A DNA stretch of 64,000 nt from Actinomycetota bacterium. Lineage in GTDB: Bacteria > Actinomycetota > Geothermincolia > Geothermincolales > RBG-13-55-18. How positions within the stretch are numbered: position 1 is the stretch's first letter; the number at the start of each line of letters is the position of its first letter. Where the stretch lies: assembly GCA_014360685.1 (NCBI GenBank), contig JACIXB010000016.1:1-64000 (forward strand). The letters run 5' to 3'. The position numbers were made by a program, and so were the translations under genes. The notes under the pieces are model-generated. The model was not told the DNA's origin. It did no database searches and was given only the letters and a program-made list of their open reading frames with translations. Positions 17,913 through 31,537 of the stretch are shown here, in pieces.

Positions 17913-17989
17913 TGGGGTGAGGGACGGGACTCGAACCCGCGACCTCTGGGGCCACAACCCAGTGCTCTGCCGATTGAGCTACCCCCACC
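17913..17989 (-). tRNA. tRNA-His(GTG)
   Basis: Minus strand. An extra G at position -1 faces discriminator C, the hallmark of tRNA-His. Acceptor GTGGGGG/CCCTCAC, anticodon loop with GTG, T-arm GCGGGTTCGAGTCCCGT, CCA encoded. Confidence 0.96.
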
Positions 17990-17998
17990 ACTGAACTC

Positions 17999-18074
17999 TG
18001 GCACGCCTGGGAGGACTCGAACCTCCAACCCACGGATTAGAAGTCCGTTGCTCTATCCGTTGAGCTACAGGCGC
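17999..18074 (-). tRNA. tRNA-Arg(TCT)
   Basis: Minus strand. Acceptor GCGCCTG/CAGGCGT, anticodon stem ACGGA with loop CTTCTAA, T-arm GGAGGTTCGAGTCCTCC, CCA encoded. Only 9 nt from tRNA-His, so the two are co-transcribed. The shared -10 TATAAT is at 18097-18102 (minus strand). Confidence 0.96.
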
Positions 18075-18410
18075 GTGTTTTCAATGAGCAGTTGTTATTA
18101 TAGCAACGCCGTCCCATTAACGCACCGCCTCACCGGCATAGCCCCCCTTTCTTTCGCCGGGGCGGGCCCGCTTTTCCGGAAATAGGGGGACCTTCTTTTT
18201 TTCTGCACCCGGGACGGGCCGCGGTGCCCGGAGGACGATGGGCGGCATCCGTATGGCGGCCTACGCCCTCTTCCTGGCGGATCCCTTGAAGTATCTGGAA
18301 AACGCCGTCCGCTCCCCTTATCCCGGGCAGGAACCGCCTTTACCCCGTGGGGGTCCGCCCTTGTAGCGGGGAGGTGCCGGAGACCGCCTTCCGCCTGATG
18401 GGGGTGTTTG

Positions 18411-18439
18411 TTGTCAGGCTCCTGCGCATGTAGTAGCAT
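18411..18439 (+). promoter_or_regulatory. Promoter of tRNA-Leu
   Basis: TTGTCA (18411-18416), a 17-nt spacer and TAGCAT (18434-18439), about 22 nt before the mature tRNA. The region 18103-18410 upstream shows no gene. Confidence 0.55.
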
Positions 18440-18460
18440 ATTTTACGCCCCCGAAGACGG

Positions 18461-18545
18461 GCGAGAGTGGCGGAATCGGCAGACGCGCTGGACTTAGGAT
18501 CCAGTGGTTCAAACCGTGGGGGTTCGAATCCCCCCTCTCGCACCA
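18461..18545 (+). tRNA. tRNA-Leu(TAG)
   Basis: Acceptor GCGAGAG/CTCTCGC, anticodon stem CTGGA with loop containing TAG, long variable arm typical of tRNA-Leu, T-arm GGGGGTTCGAATCCCCC, CCA encoded. Confidence 0.96.
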
Positions 18546-18662
18546 TCCTTCCCTGCCCCCATGAGGGGAGTGGGATTTTTTTCCACCGGAACGCGGGGTT
18601 CGGAGACCCGGTGCACGTCTTTGTCCGGACGCGGACCATGAAGAGGAAGGAGCGTTGGAAAG

Positions 18663-20099
18663 GTGACCGTGAAAGCCGAGATGGAGGAAGTGGAGAAGAA
18701 CAAGGTGCGCATCAAGGTGGAGGTGCCCGCCGAGGAGGTGAGCAGGGCCATCGACCGCGCCTTTCGCGATATCGCACGCGAGGTCTTCGTGCCCGGTTTC
18801 CGCCGGGGGAGGGTGCCTCGCCGCGTGCTGCAGGCCAGGCTGGGCATGGAGCCGGTGTACGAGGAGGTCAAGCAGTCCAACCTCCCCGATTATTACCGGG
18901 AGGCCCTGGAGCAGCTGGACCTGGAGCCCATCGCCGAGCCGGAGATCGACCTGGAAGAGATAGAGATAGAGGAGGGAAAGCCCCTATCCTTCCAGGCGGT
19001 GGTGGAGGTGAAGCCCCGCGTGGAGCTCACCGGCTACAAGGGCGTGGTGGTGGAGCGGCCCGAGGAAGAGGTCACCGAGGAGGAGGTACAACGGGCCCTG
19101 GACAACCTGAGGGAGAGGTTCGCCCAGCTGGAGGTGGCCTCGGGAAAGACTTTGTCCGACGGGGACTACGCCCTCATCGATTTTGAGGGCACGGTGAACG
19201 GGCAGCCCTTCGAGGGGGGTTCGGCCAAGGACTTCATGCTGGAAGTGGGGTCGGAGAACATCTGGCCGGAGTTCAACCAGGAACTGCGCGGCAAGCGCAA
19301 GGGGGACATCCTGGACGTCAAGGTGAAGATGCCGGAGCAGTTCCCCGACCCGGAGATGGCCGGCAAGATCGCCAGCTTCAAGGTCCTGGTCAAGGAGGTC
19401 AAGGTCAAGAAGCTCCCCGAGGCCGATGACGACTTCGCCAAGGAGGCCAGCAAGTTCGACACCATCCAGGAGCTCAAGGAGGATATCCGCGGGCGCCTGC
19501 AGGAGATGAAGAGCGAGAGGGCCAGGGAGTCCGTGAGGCTGCAGGTCCTGCGAAAGCTGGCCGACGGGCTGGAGGTGGAGGTTCCCCGCCGCATGGTGGA
19601 TGAGTATGTCCAGCGCCGCCGCCGGGACCTGGAGGCGCGGCTGGCCACCCGGGGTATAGCCCTGGAGAGCTACCTCAAGGCGGTGAACTACACCGAGAAG
19701 CGCATGGAGGAGGAGTTCGGCGAGGAGGCGGAGCGCCTCATCCGCAACGAGTTGGTGCTGGACGCGGTGGTCCGGGCGGAGGGCCTGGAGGTCAGCGACG
19801 AGGAGCTGGAGAAGGAGATCGAGCGCCGGGCGGATATGCTGGGCCTCAAACCGGAGACCCTGCGCTCGGCCATCCAGGAGAGGGAGGGCCTGGAGGACCT
19901 CCGGGTGGACCTTCTGCGGGACAAGGCCCTTAGGTTGCTGGGGGAGCACGCCGTCTTCGCCGACGAGGGGGAGGGGCAGTCGCCCGCCCAAACCGGATCC
20001 GCTGATCACGGAGAGGAGGAAGAGGGAGGCGAGGCATCCGCCTCCGCCGGGGCCGGCGCCTCGGGAGGGGAGGGCGAGGAGGCCACACCGCGGGAGTGA
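18663..20099 (+). CDS. tig: Trigger factor chaperone
   Basis: 478 residues. Ribosome-bound chaperone and peptidyl-prolyl isomerase at the exit tunnel. The ribosome-docking signature GFRRGRVPRR is at residues 45-54. An FKBP-like PPIase domain follows at about 155-240 (GDYALIDFEGTVNGQPFEGG), then the helical C-terminal domain. The last 45 residues are a Glu/Gly/Ala/Ser-rich acidic tail, as in many actinobacterial trigger factors. GTG 18663 is taken as start; GTG 18669 is possible. It heads the order tig-clpP-clpX. Confidence 0.96.
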   Translation: MTVKAEMEEVEKNKVRIKVEVPAEEVSRAIDRAFRDIAREVFVPGFRRGRVPRRVLQARLGMEPVYEEVKQSNLPDYYREALEQLDLEPIAEPEIDLEEIEIEEGKPLSFQAVVEVKPRVELTGYKGVVVERPEEEVTEEEVQRALDNLRERFAQLEVASGKTLSDGDYALIDFEGTVNGQPFEGGSAKDFMLEVGSENIWPEFNQELRGKRKGDILDVKVKMPEQFPDPEMAGKIASFKVLVKEVKVKKLPEADDDFAKEASKFDTIQELKEDIRGRLQEMKSERARESVRLQVLRKLADGLEVEVPRRMVDEYVQRRRRDLEARLATRGIALESYLKAVNYTEKRMEEEFGEEAERLIRNELVLDAVVRAEGLEVSDEELEKEIERRADMLGLKPETLRSAIQEREGLEDLRVDLLRDKALRLLGEHAVFADEGEGQSPAQTGSADHGEEEEGGEASASAGAGASGGEGEEATPRE

Positions 20100-20503
20100 A
20101 GGAAGAACCCGTCCGAGGGTTCACGGCCCGGTTTCCGGAAGTTCCCGCCGAATGGGGGAAGAAAGATTCCGCGAAGGCGGGGGGTCCTCTTCGCTGGATG
20201 TCGCTGGCCCCGGCGGCGAACCTTTTTCAGCGGGGCGACCTGGGGCAGGCCCGGGCGGAGGCGGGGACGGGCTCCGGGCGGGGCGGGAGCGATTGCCATC
20301 CGAAGCCAGACCGGGGATCCGGTGCCCTTCTCGCCCGCGCGGGCGGGTTGGCCGCCAAGTGGCGGTAAGGGCAGGAGCGAGGGCCCGGAGCCGGGCGGCG
20401 GTCGGTGACGGGTGGGCTGCGGGAAGGGGATGAGGCCGGATGCCTTCGGGTATAATAATCCTGGAAATAAAGCGTTCCCGCCGGAGGGAGGAAGAGACGG
20501 ACA
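20100..20503 (+). promoter_or_regulatory. tig-clpP spacer with clpP -10 element
   Basis: 404 nt without a supported gene. A perfect TATAAT at 20451-20456, 48 nt before the clpP start, is a likely -10; no good -35 is visible at 16-19 nt. Confidence 0.45.
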
Positions 20504-21139
20504 ATGAAAAAGCGAGGTCGAGAAGAGATGGCCACCAGCCTGATACCCATAGTCATCGAGCAGACCAGCCGGGGGGAGAGGTCCTTCGACATCTACTCCC
20601 GGTTGCTCAAGGACCGCATCATCTTCTTGGGAACGGAGATAGACGACCACGTGGCCAACGTGGTCATGGCCCAGCTCCTGCACCTGGAGTCCGAGGACCC
20701 GGAAAAGGACATCCACCTGTACATCAACAGCCCGGGTGGCATAGTGACCTCTACCCTGGCCATCTACGACACCATGCAATACGTCAAGGCCGACGTGTCC
20801 ACCATCTGCATCGGGCAGGCCGCTTCCGGGGCGGCCCTGCTCCTGGCCGCCGGGGCCAAGGGCAAACGTTTCGCCCTTCCCCACTCGAGGGTCCTCCTGC
20901 ACCAGCCGGCGGGCGGGGCCAGCGGGCAGGCGGTGGACATCGACATACATGCCCGGGAGATACTCCGCTTGCGGGACCTCCTGGACAACATCCTGGCCAA
21001 GCACACCGGCCAACCGCTGGAGAAGATCCGGGCGGACACCGACCGGGACTTCATCATGACCGCTTACGAGGCCAAGGAGTACGGGGTCATCGACGCGGTC
21101 ATCGAGCGCAAGGAAGAGGAGGACTCCAAGTCCAAGTGA
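20504..21139 (+). CDS. clpP: ATP-dependent Clp protease proteolytic subunit
   Basis: 211 residues. Serine protease that forms tetradecamers and works with ClpX, encoded next. Catalytic triad: Ser108 in [11 protein letters not shown], His133 in LLHQPAGG, Asp182 in DRDFIMTA. The nucleophile context is AASGA where AASMG is usual, a mild variation. ATG 20504 follows a purine-rich GGAGGGAGG; ATG 20528 is a shorter alternative. The N-terminus is probably processed. Confidence 0.96.
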   Translation: MKKRGREEMATSLIPIVIEQTSRGERSFDIYSRLLKDRIIFLGTEIDDHVANVVMAQLLHLESEDPEKDIHLYINSPGGIVTSTLAIYDTMQYVKADVSTICIGQAASGAALLLAAGAKGKRFALPHSRVLLHQPAGGASGQAVDIDIHAREILRLRDLLDNILAKHTGQPLEKIRADTDRDFIMTAYEAKEYGVIDAVIERKEEEDSKSK

Positions 21140-21513
21140 CGGCCCTAACCCCGGGGCCGCGGGTTGGCGAGGGGGATCGAAGCCAGGGGGTCTCGGGTGC
21201 GGGGCCGAGGAGCGGTGGCTCCAAAAGAGGTTCAGGGTTTCGTGCCCCGGGGAGCGTGCGGGGAGACGACCATACGGCCGAGCTCCTATCCATCGGAAGA
21301 AGGATGTGGGGGGGAGCCCCGTGGCGGCCAATGGGGTAGGAGGCCTACGCTGTCCGGGGCGGCTTCATGAGGCCGGGCGGAGCCGGTATGGGTAAACGCT
21401 CTCCGGGGGGTCCGGAGCAGGGGTTAAGGAAAGCGGGCCGGAAGGCGATATAGTAGGCGATGCGTGGACGGGAACCCCGTCCTTGAGGATAAGGTCCGGG
21501 AGGAAGTGGTTAC
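21140..21513. other. clpP-clpX spacer
   Basis: 374 nt, GC-rich, no supported gene. TATAGT at 21449-21454 is a possible -10 for clpX, without a convincing -35. The size suggests clpX can be transcribed independently of clpP. Confidence 0.4.
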
Positions 21514-22776
21514 ATGGCCAAGTTCGGAGAGGGTGGCGATCTCCTGAAGTGCTCTTTCTGCGGAAAGAGCCAGCGGCAGGTGAAAAAGCTCATCGCCGGG
21601 CCCGGGGTGTACATCTGCGACGAGTGCATCGACCTGTGCAACGAGATCATTGAGGAGGAGCTGGCGGAGACCCCCGAGCTGCGCCTGGAGGAGCTGCCCA
21701 AGCCGGCGGAGATCTACACCTTCCTCAACGATTACGTCATCGGCCAGGAGAAGGCCAAGAAGATCCTCTCCGTGGCCGTCTACAACCACTACAAGCGCAT
21801 CCAGGTGGGGGCCTATTCCGGGGATGACGTGGAGCTGCAGAAGAGCAACATCATCCTCATCGGCCCCACGGGATGCGGGAAGACCCTCCTGGCCCAGACC
21901 CTGGCCCGGGTGCTCAACGTGCCCTTCTGCATCGCCGACGCCACCACCCTCACCGAGGCCGGGTACGTGGGGGAGGACGTGGAGAACATACTCCTCAAGC
22001 TCATCCAGGCCGCGGACTACGACGTCAAGCGGGCCGAGACGGGCATCATTTACATCGACGAGATAGACAAGATCGCCCGCAAGTCGGAAAACCCCTCCAT
22101 CACCCGCGACGTCTCCGGGGAAGGGGTACAGCAGGCCCTGCTCAAGATACTGGAAGGCACGGTGGCCAGCGTGCCCCCCCAGGGGGGACGCAAGCACCCC
22201 CACCAGGAGTTCATCCAGATCGACACCACCAACATCCTCTTCATCTGCGGAGGGGCCTTCGCCGGCCTGGAGAAGATCGTGGAGAACCGCATCGGCAAGA
22301 AGGGGGTAGGCTTCGGGGCCGACCTGCGCAAGCGGGAGGAGAAGGACATCGGGGAGATCCTGGAGCAGGTCATGCCCGAGGACCTCCTCAAGTTCGGCCT
22401 CATCCCCGAGTTCGTGGGGCGCCTGCCGGTCATCGCCGCCTTCCACGGGCTCTCCGAGGACGACCTCATCCGCATCCTCACCGAGCCCAAGAACGCCTTG
22501 GTCAAGCAGTACAAGAAGTTCTTCGAGTTCGACGGGGTGGAGCTGCGCTTCACCGAGGGGGCCCTACGCGCCGTGGCCCGCAAGGCTATGCAGCGTAATA
22601 CCGGTGCCCGGGGCCTGCGGGCCATCCTGGAGGAATGCCTCCTGGACGTAATGTACGAGCTTCCCTCGCGCAACGACATAATCCGCTGCGTGGTTACCAA
22701 GGACACCATCGAGAGGGGCACCGAGCCCACTCTGGTGACCACCGCCGGGGAGTACAAGGACGAGGAGAGCGCCTGA
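21514..22776 (+). CDS. clpX: Clp protease ATP-binding subunit ClpX
   Basis: 420 residues. AAA+ unfoldase feeding ClpP. N-terminal C4 zinc finger (CSFCGKS ... CDECIDLC), Walker [13 protein letters not shown], Walker [12 protein letters not shown], pore loop GYVGEDVE, sensor II region [11 protein letters not shown]. The RKH loop (GGRKHPHQ) that engages ssrA-tagged substrates is present, so the tmRNA tag encoded in this window is a likely substrate signal. Length is normal. Confidence 0.97.
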   Translation: MAKFGEGGDLLKCSFCGKSQRQVKKLIAGPGVYICDECIDLCNEIIEEELAETPELRLEELPKPAEIYTFLNDYVIGQEKAKKILSVAVYNHYKRIQVGAYSGDDVELQKSNIILIGPTGCGKTLLAQTLARVLNVPFCIADATTLTEAGYVGEDVENILLKLIQAADYDVKRAETGIIYIDEIDKIARKSENPSITRDVSGEGVQQALLKILEGTVASVPPQGGRKHPHQEFIQIDTTNILFICGGAFAGLEKIVENRIGKKGVGFGADLRKREEKDIGEILEQVMPEDLLKFGLIPEFVGRLPVIAAFHGLSEDDLIRILTEPKNALVKQYKKFFEFDGVELRFTEGALRAVARKAMQRNTGARGLRAILEECLLDVMYELPSRNDIIRCVVTKDTIERGTEPTLVTTAGEYKDEESA

Positions 22777-22834
22777 TCCACCCGCCCGTTCCCGCCGCGC
22801 GGCATTCCACCCACACCGGGACCCGGTTTGCGGC

Positions 22835-22866
22835 TTTCCCCTCCTCAAGCGTTCCGAGGGAGGGGA
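22835..22866 (+). other. Hairpin after clpX
   Basis: TTCCCCTCC and GGGAGGGGA form a stem around a short loop about 60 nt past the clpX stop. There is no T-run. A transcript-end or stability element is possible. Confidence 0.35.
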
Positions 22867-22942
22867 TAGGGCCGCCCGGCGGTCCTGGGCTTGAGCTTCA
22901 GGTTGCGGGTGGGAAAATCCTTCCACCGCCCTCTTGGGGTGA

Positions 22943-23148
22943 GCGCGGCGCTCCAGGCCCTGCAACCCCTCGGTGGGGCCGACGCCTCAGGAACCGGCGC
23001 GATGCTTGCCGATGAAACGCGCGGCGCGCAGCAGGGGGTTGGAACGGAGCTCCTCCAGGGCCTCCCGGATGTCCTCCGCCGATTCCCTTGCCCCGTCCAG
23101 GCTCTCCAGGATGGAGCCGGCGCGGCGCTCCAGGCCCTGCAACCCCTC
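22943..23148. repeat. 29-bp direct repeat, two copies
   Basis: The same 29 bp, from GCGCGGCGCTCC to AACCCCTC, occurs at 22943-22971 and 23120-23148. The second copy lies inside the small membrane-protein gene and codes for its EGLQGLERRA segment; the first lies downstream of that gene. Confidence 0.8.
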
Positions 23149-23316
23149 CGAGAGGCGGGCCCCCGTCTCGGTGAGGGAAGCGGCCCATGCCCGGTAGTCG
23201 TCCAGGGCGGCGCTCAAGGCGCGGTAGACGTGAAGGGCCGAGCGCGCCAGGATGACCAGGTCCAGCAGACCCGTCGCCAGGGCCGCCAGGAACAACACCA
23301 GCGCCGCCTTGCCCAT
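22987..23316 (-). CDS. Small membrane protein with coiled-coil tail
   Basis: 109 residues from ATG 23316 (MGKAALVLFLAALATGLLDL). An N-terminal transmembrane helix is followed by a heptad-like amphipathic region (LTETGARLSEGLQGLERRAGSI). The layout resembles small DUF948/YtxH-type envelope proteins, but I cannot assign a family. A GAGGAAAGG ribosome-binding site lies upstream. It is single and convergent with clpX. Confidence 0.6.
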   Translation of the reverse strand: MGKAALVLFLAALATGLLDLVILARSALHVYRALSAALDDYRAWAASLTETGARLSEGLQGLERRAGSILESLDGARESAEDIREALEELRSNPLLRAARFIGKHRAGS

Positions 23317-23779
23317 GATGCGCTTGCCTTTCCTCGTCGGGGCCGGGAGAAACCCGGTCGGGCGGGGAGAAAGCCGCTCTCCTGCTTCTTCCAGGCCCTC
23401 CCGTCGCCGCTTTTCCCTCCCGCAAGAGGGCTTAAACAAGAGCCTTCATGCGGAGGGCGGTTATAGAGGGATCGAATCCCGCCCCCCCATCTCCACGCAG
23501 GACGGACCACGAAAAGATTACCCCGCCCTCCTCCCGGCTTCAAGTTCCTCGGCCCTTTCCAAGCCCAGCCCCGCGGGCCGGGCACCGTGGACCCCGCCGC
23601 TTGGGGGCCGAAGACCCTGACCAAAGGCGTTCCCTTGCATATATAATGTCTCATATCGCCCGAGGAGCCCGGGTGGGAGGCGCCCGGGGATTCCGACCCG
23701 CATATCGGCGGGAGGGTGCCCCCGTCGAGCGGCGGGTTTTGGGTACTGGACGGAGAAAGGTAAGGGATCGGTACCGGAG
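23317..23779 (+). promoter_or_regulatory. valS upstream region with -10 element
   Basis: A perfect TATAAT at 23642-23647 lies 133 nt before valS; CTGACC at 23617-23622 could be a poor -35 (19-nt spacer). The transcribed leader is GC-rich. I looked for a T-box and did not find the conserved antiterminator core. No gene in 23317-23779. Confidence 0.45.
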
Positions 23780-26449
<2,670 letters not shown>

Positions 26450-26503
26450 AGGGGGTCAGGCCTTGGAGCGTGTCGGGCCGGGAGAGCACGAGGCATGATC
26501 CTT

Positions 26504-26670
26504 GGGGATCCCGGTCCCCGCTCCACATGCCGAGGGCCGGGCACTGGTTGAACATGGCAAGATGAATTGGGCAAGATTGCGTAGATAAGAAGGCGAAAAC
26601 CCGCGTGGGGCAGGGGAACGCGGTACTTGATCCCGGGGATCGCGGTCCCCGCTCCACATGCCGAGGGCCG
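26504..26670. repeat. 36-bp direct repeat between valS and folC
   Basis: A unit from GGGGATC to CCGAGGGCCG occurs at 26504-26539 and 26635-26670 with one mismatch, 131 nt apart. The second copy ends 8 nt before the folC ATG and supplies the sequence where its ribosome-binding site must lie. Each unit begins with a GGGGAtc...TCCCC inverted repeat. Confidence 0.8.
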
Positions 26671-26678
26671 AGCGCTCA

Positions 26679-27992
26679 ATGGACTTTAAGGAAGCGGAGG
26701 AGTACCTGGATCGGCGGGCGAGGTTCGGCATCAAGCCGGGCCTGGAACGCATAAGGCTGCTCCTTTCCAAGCTGGACCACCCGCAGTCGGCGTTTCCCTC
26801 CATCCACATAACCGGGACCAACGGCAAGACCTCCACGGCGCGCATGGCCGCCTCCATCCTTCAAGTGGGGGGCAGGAAGGTGGGTAGATACACTTCCCCC
26901 CACCTGCAGAGCGTGACCGAGCGCATCTGCGTGGACGGGCGCCCGGTGACGGAGCGGGAGTTCGCCTCCCTCCTGGAGAGGGTGATCCCCGCCGTGGAAG
27001 AGACGGACGCCCAGACCGGCGATCCCCTGACCTACTTCGAGGTGACCACGGCCATGGCCTTTCTGCACTTCGCCCGCCGCAAGGTGGACCTGGGAGTCAT
27101 CGAGGTGGGGCTGGGGGGAAGGTTGGACGCCACCAACCTGGTGAGGTCCCCGGTGCAGGTGATCACCGGGGTGGCCTTCGATCACATGGCGGAACTGGGG
27201 GACACCCTGGAGAAGATCGCCATGGAGAAAGCGGGCATCGTCAAGGAGGGGAGCACGGTGATCTCCGCGGTGGCCCATCCGGGGGCCCTGGAGGTGGTGG
27301 CCGCCGCTTGCGCGGATAAGGGGAGCGAGTTGAAGCTTTATGGAAGGGATTTCCAGTTACTCTATCACCTGACCTACGGGGTGGACACGGAAAAGATAGG
27401 GCAGGCGCTGGGGATAAGGGGCCTGCTGCGGGAATACGCCGACCTTTTCCTCCCCTTGCTGGGAAAACACCAGGGAATCAATGCCGCCTGCGCCGTGGCC
27501 GCCTGCGAGGCTTTCGCCGCGTCTCCGGCGGCGCTTTCCCTGGACGAGGTGGCGGCGGGACTGCGCCGGGTAACCTCTCCGGGCAGGCTGGAGGTAGTCT
27601 CCCTCCACCCCCTGGTCCTGCTGGACGGGGCCCACAACCCGAGCGGGGCCGTCAGGCTGGCCCAGGTAATCCGCGACGACCTGGATTTCGAGAGGCTGGT
27701 ACTGGTTCTGGGCATCCTGGAGGACAAGGACATGGGGCGGATGCTGAAGATACTTCTCCCCCTGGCGGATACCGTGGTCTTCACCCAGAGCCGGGAGGAG
27801 AGGGCCGCTCCCGCCAGGAAGCTGGCCCGCATGGCCCGGGAGATGGGGTACGACGGGGTGGTGGTGGAGGACATAGGCGAGGCGGTGAGATTCGCCCGCA
27901 CCCTGGCCTCGGTGACGGACATGGTCTGCGTCACCGGTTCCCTGTACACGGTGGGGGAGGCCCGCGACGCCCTGGGACTCCCCCCGGGATGA
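26679..27992 (+). CDS. folC: Folylpolyglutamate synthase / dihydrofolate synthase
   Basis: 437 residues from ATG 26679 (MDFKEAEEYLDRRARFGIKPGL), which fits the family better than ATG 26658 inside the repeat. Adds glutamate to folates and joins dihydropteroate to glutamate. P-loop HITGTNGKTSTARM, then GLGGRLDATNL, HMAELGDTLEKIAMEKAGI and the C-terminal LLDGAHNPSGAV. Mur-ligase fold, cytoplasmic. Confidence 0.95.
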   Translation: MDFKEAEEYLDRRARFGIKPGLERIRLLLSKLDHPQSAFPSIHITGTNGKTSTARMAASILQVGGRKVGRYTSPHLQSVTERICVDGRPVTEREFASLLERVIPAVEETDAQTGDPLTYFEVTTAMAFLHFARRKVDLGVIEVGLGGRLDATNLVRSPVQVITGVAFDHMAELGDTLEKIAMEKAGIVKEGSTVISAVAHPGALEVVAAACADKGSELKLYGRDFQLLYHLTYGVDTEKIGQALGIRGLLREYADLFLPLLGKHQGINAACAVAACEAFAASPAALSLDEVAAGLRRVTSPGRLEVVSLHPLVLLDGAHNPSGAVRLAQVIRDDLDFERLVLVLGILEDKDMGRMLKILLPLADTVVFTQSREERAAPARKLARMAREMGYDGVVVEDIGEAVRFARTLASVTDMVCVTGSLYTVGEARDALGLPPG

Positions 27993-28328
27993 GGGACGGA
28001 CTTTTCGCTGACAAGGTAGCCGTTCCGGAGCAAGAACCACTGGGACCAAGCCTTCTGGAAGCCGGTATGTCGTAGCCGTTTTCAGCGGGTGAAAAAACCA
28101 TTATTGGGCTTGACGGAGTCATGCCTTTCGGAGGGCGGTACGCCGTGGCCCTCTTTAGCGGGGTGGCCGTACTTGCCCACTTCCCTTCCCTTCCCCTTGA
28201 AGACCCGGTAATATAACTGCCGGCGCGCGCCGGCTTCCCCCGTGGGCCCGTGGCGGGGAAGCAGCGGTGCGAGCCGAGGGAGGTCGGCGTAAAGCGCAAG
28301 CAAGGCGGAAGCGGAGGAAGGAAGCGAC
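27993..28328. other. folC-ndk spacer
   Basis: 336 nt with several AT-richer patches; TAATAT at 28209-28214 may be an ndk -10 without a matching -35. No gene or known RNA family was recognised. Confidence 0.4.
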
Positions 28329-28742
28329 ATGGCCGTGGAGAGAACGCTGGTACTGGTCAAACCCGATGGCGTGGAGAGGGGCTTGGTGGGAGAGGTCATC
28401 TCCCGCTTCGAAAGGCTGGGCATGCGCATCGTGGCCATGCGCTTGCTCCGGGTGGACGAGGACCTGGCCTCGAGGCATTACGCGGAGCACGCAGGCAAAC
28501 CCTTCTACCCGGAGCTGGTGGCCTTCATAACCTCCGGGGACGTGGTGGCCATGGTCCTGGAGGGTGAAGAGGCCATAGGGCTGGTGCGCAAGGTCATGGG
28601 CCCCACCAATCCGGTGGATGCCCCGCCGGGTACCATCCGGGGCGATTACGGGGTGGAGATCACCCGCAACCTCGTCCACGGCTCGGATGGCCCGGAGAGC
28701 GCCGCCCGCGAGATAGGCCTCTTCTTCCCGGAATTGGACTGA
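28329..28742 (+). CDS. ndk: Nucleoside diphosphate kinase
   Basis: 137 residues. Transfers the gamma phosphate among nucleotides through a phospho-His. The active site His117 lies in [12 protein letters not shown]; the usual final Ser of HGSDS is Gly here. The N-terminus [15 protein letters not shown] and the GPTNP segment are typical. Free-standing, with a GGAAGGAAG-like ribosome-binding site. Confidence 0.97.
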   Translation: MAVERTLVLVKPDGVERGLVGEVISRFERLGMRIVAMRLLRVDEDLASRHYAEHAGKPFYPELVAFITSGDVVAMVLEGEEAIGLVRKVMGPTNPVDAPPGTIRGDYGVEITRNLVHGSDGPESAAREIGLFFPELD

Positions 28743-30135
<1,393 letters not shown>

Positions 30136-30152
30136 ACCGGGGATGAGAAATC

Positions 30153-31022
30153 ATGTTGGAAAGACGCAACCGCAGACAGCGATTCCTCATCGTCATCCTC
30201 GTCCTGGTGTGCATCCTGCTGGTCACCTTCTACTCGCGGGAGGGCGAGAACGGCCTTTTGCACCGCCTGCAGCGTTTTTCCATGGACGTGATCTCCCCGC
30301 TCCAAAAGGGGATGAGCAAGGTGCTCAGCCCGGTGCGCAACGGTATCGGCTTCCTGGTGGACCTGGGCAGGGCCCGGGGGGAGAGGGACCGGCTCAAGGA
30401 GGAGGTCAGGCAACTGGAGCAAAGGGTCCACGAGCTGGAGGACATGCGGCGGGAGAACGAGGCCCTGAGGGGCATGATCGAGGTCAAGGAAGCCTACCCG
30501 GAACTGGAATTCCTGGTGGTGGAGGTCATCGGGGCCAGCCCCGATGCCTGGGAACAGACCATCATCATCGGGGCGGGGTACGATGACGGGCTGCAGGAGT
30601 ACATGGCCGTGCTCAACGAGGACGGGAGCCTGGTGGGCAGGATAATAACCTGCACGGCGCGGTCCTCCGTGGTGCAGCTCATCACCGACGAGAAGAGCGC
30701 CGTGGGCGCCAGGCTGCAGCGCAACGCGGAGATGGGCATCCTGCGAGGCGAGGGGGGAGGGAGGGTGCACCTCGAGCTCCTCAACCTGGAGGCCGACGTG
30801 CGCACGGGGGACGTGGTGATCACTTCCGGGATGGGAGGGACCTGCCCGGCGGGGATACCCATCGGCACGGTCACGGAGATAGGCGAGAAACAGGCGGACC
30901 TCTCGGTGGGCATCGTCATCCAGCCTCGCGCCAGCATGACCCGCCTGGATAAGGTCATGGTGGTGGTCTCCCCCAGGCCCACCTCCGCCCCCGGAGTGGC
31001 CGAGGGAGGGAGCGGGATATGA
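30153..31022 (+). CDS. mreC: Rod-shape-determining protein MreC
   Basis: 289 residues. Bitopic membrane protein of the elongasome: short basic N-terminus, one transmembrane helix (FLIVILVLVCILLVTFY), a coiled coil (GERDRLKEEVRQLEQRVHEL) and an extracytoplasmic beta domain with GTCPAGIPIGTVTEI. Seventeen nt after mreB. Confidence 0.95.
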   Translation: MLERRNRRQRFLIVILVLVCILLVTFYSREGENGLLHRLQRFSMDVISPLQKGMSKVLSPVRNGIGFLVDLGRARGERDRLKEEVRQLEQRVHELEDMRRENEALRGMIEVKEAYPELEFLVVEVIGASPDAWEQTIIIGAGYDDGLQEYMAVLNEDGSLVGRIITCTARSSVVQLITDEKSAVGARLQRNAEMGILRGEGGGRVHLELLNLEADVRTGDVVITSGMGGTCPAGIPIGTVTEIGEKQADLSVGIVIQPRASMTRLDKVMVVVSPRPTSAPGVAEGGSGI

Positions 31023-31528
31023 GTGCTACCCATCGCCGTTTGCTCTTCGCCGTCATCATCCTGGCTGCCCTCCTCCTCCAGGTGGGGGTGGCGGGGGAGA
31101 TAAGCGTGGGCAGCGTGAAGCCGGACATCCTCCTCACGGCCACCATCTGCTGGGCGCTTTTCGAGGGACCCACGCGCGGAGCGCTCTTCGGTTTCTGGGG
31201 CGGTTTGCTGGAGGACGTCTTCACCACCGCCGTACTGGGGGTAGGAGCCTTCGCCAAGACCCTGATCGGCTATTTCTCGGGCGAGCTCCGGCAGCGCGTG
31301 GTCTCCAAGTCGGTGGTCTGGCCCATGCTCATCGTCTTCGTGGCCACCCTCCTGCACGAACTCATCAAGTTCGCCGCCTGGACCATGGTGGGCCTGGAGC
31401 AGAGACCCCCGCTGAACCCCGGGGTGGTCTTCGGGCTGGCGCTTTACAATTCCGTGCTCACCCTGGCCGTCTATCCCCTGCTGGGGAGGTTCGCCGGCCG
31501 GGAGGAGAGGGAGATGATGTTCCAGTGA
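31019..31528 (+). CDS. mreD: Rod-shape-determining protein MreD
   Basis: 169 residues, almost entirely hydrophobic with five or so membrane helices (LLFAVIILAALLLQVGVAG first). The FWGGLLEDVFTTAVLGVGAF segment is MreD-like. ATG 31019 overlaps the mreC TGA. Sequence conservation in this family is low, so position carries part of the assignment. Confidence 0.9.
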   Translation: MSATHRRLLFAVIILAALLLQVGVAGEISVGSVKPDILLTATICWALFEGPTRGALFGFWGGLLEDVFTTAVLGVGAFAKTLIGYFSGELRQRVVSKSVVWPMLIVFVATLLHELIKFAAWTMVGLEQRPPLNPGVVFGLALYNSVLTLAVYPLLGRFAGREEREMMFQ

Positions 31529-31537
31529 GGTGGGACC

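Noticed and set aside
23654-23779. T-box riboswitch before valS
   Set aside because: GGTACCGG resembles part of the T-box core, but neither the full conserved core nor a specifier loop could be found.
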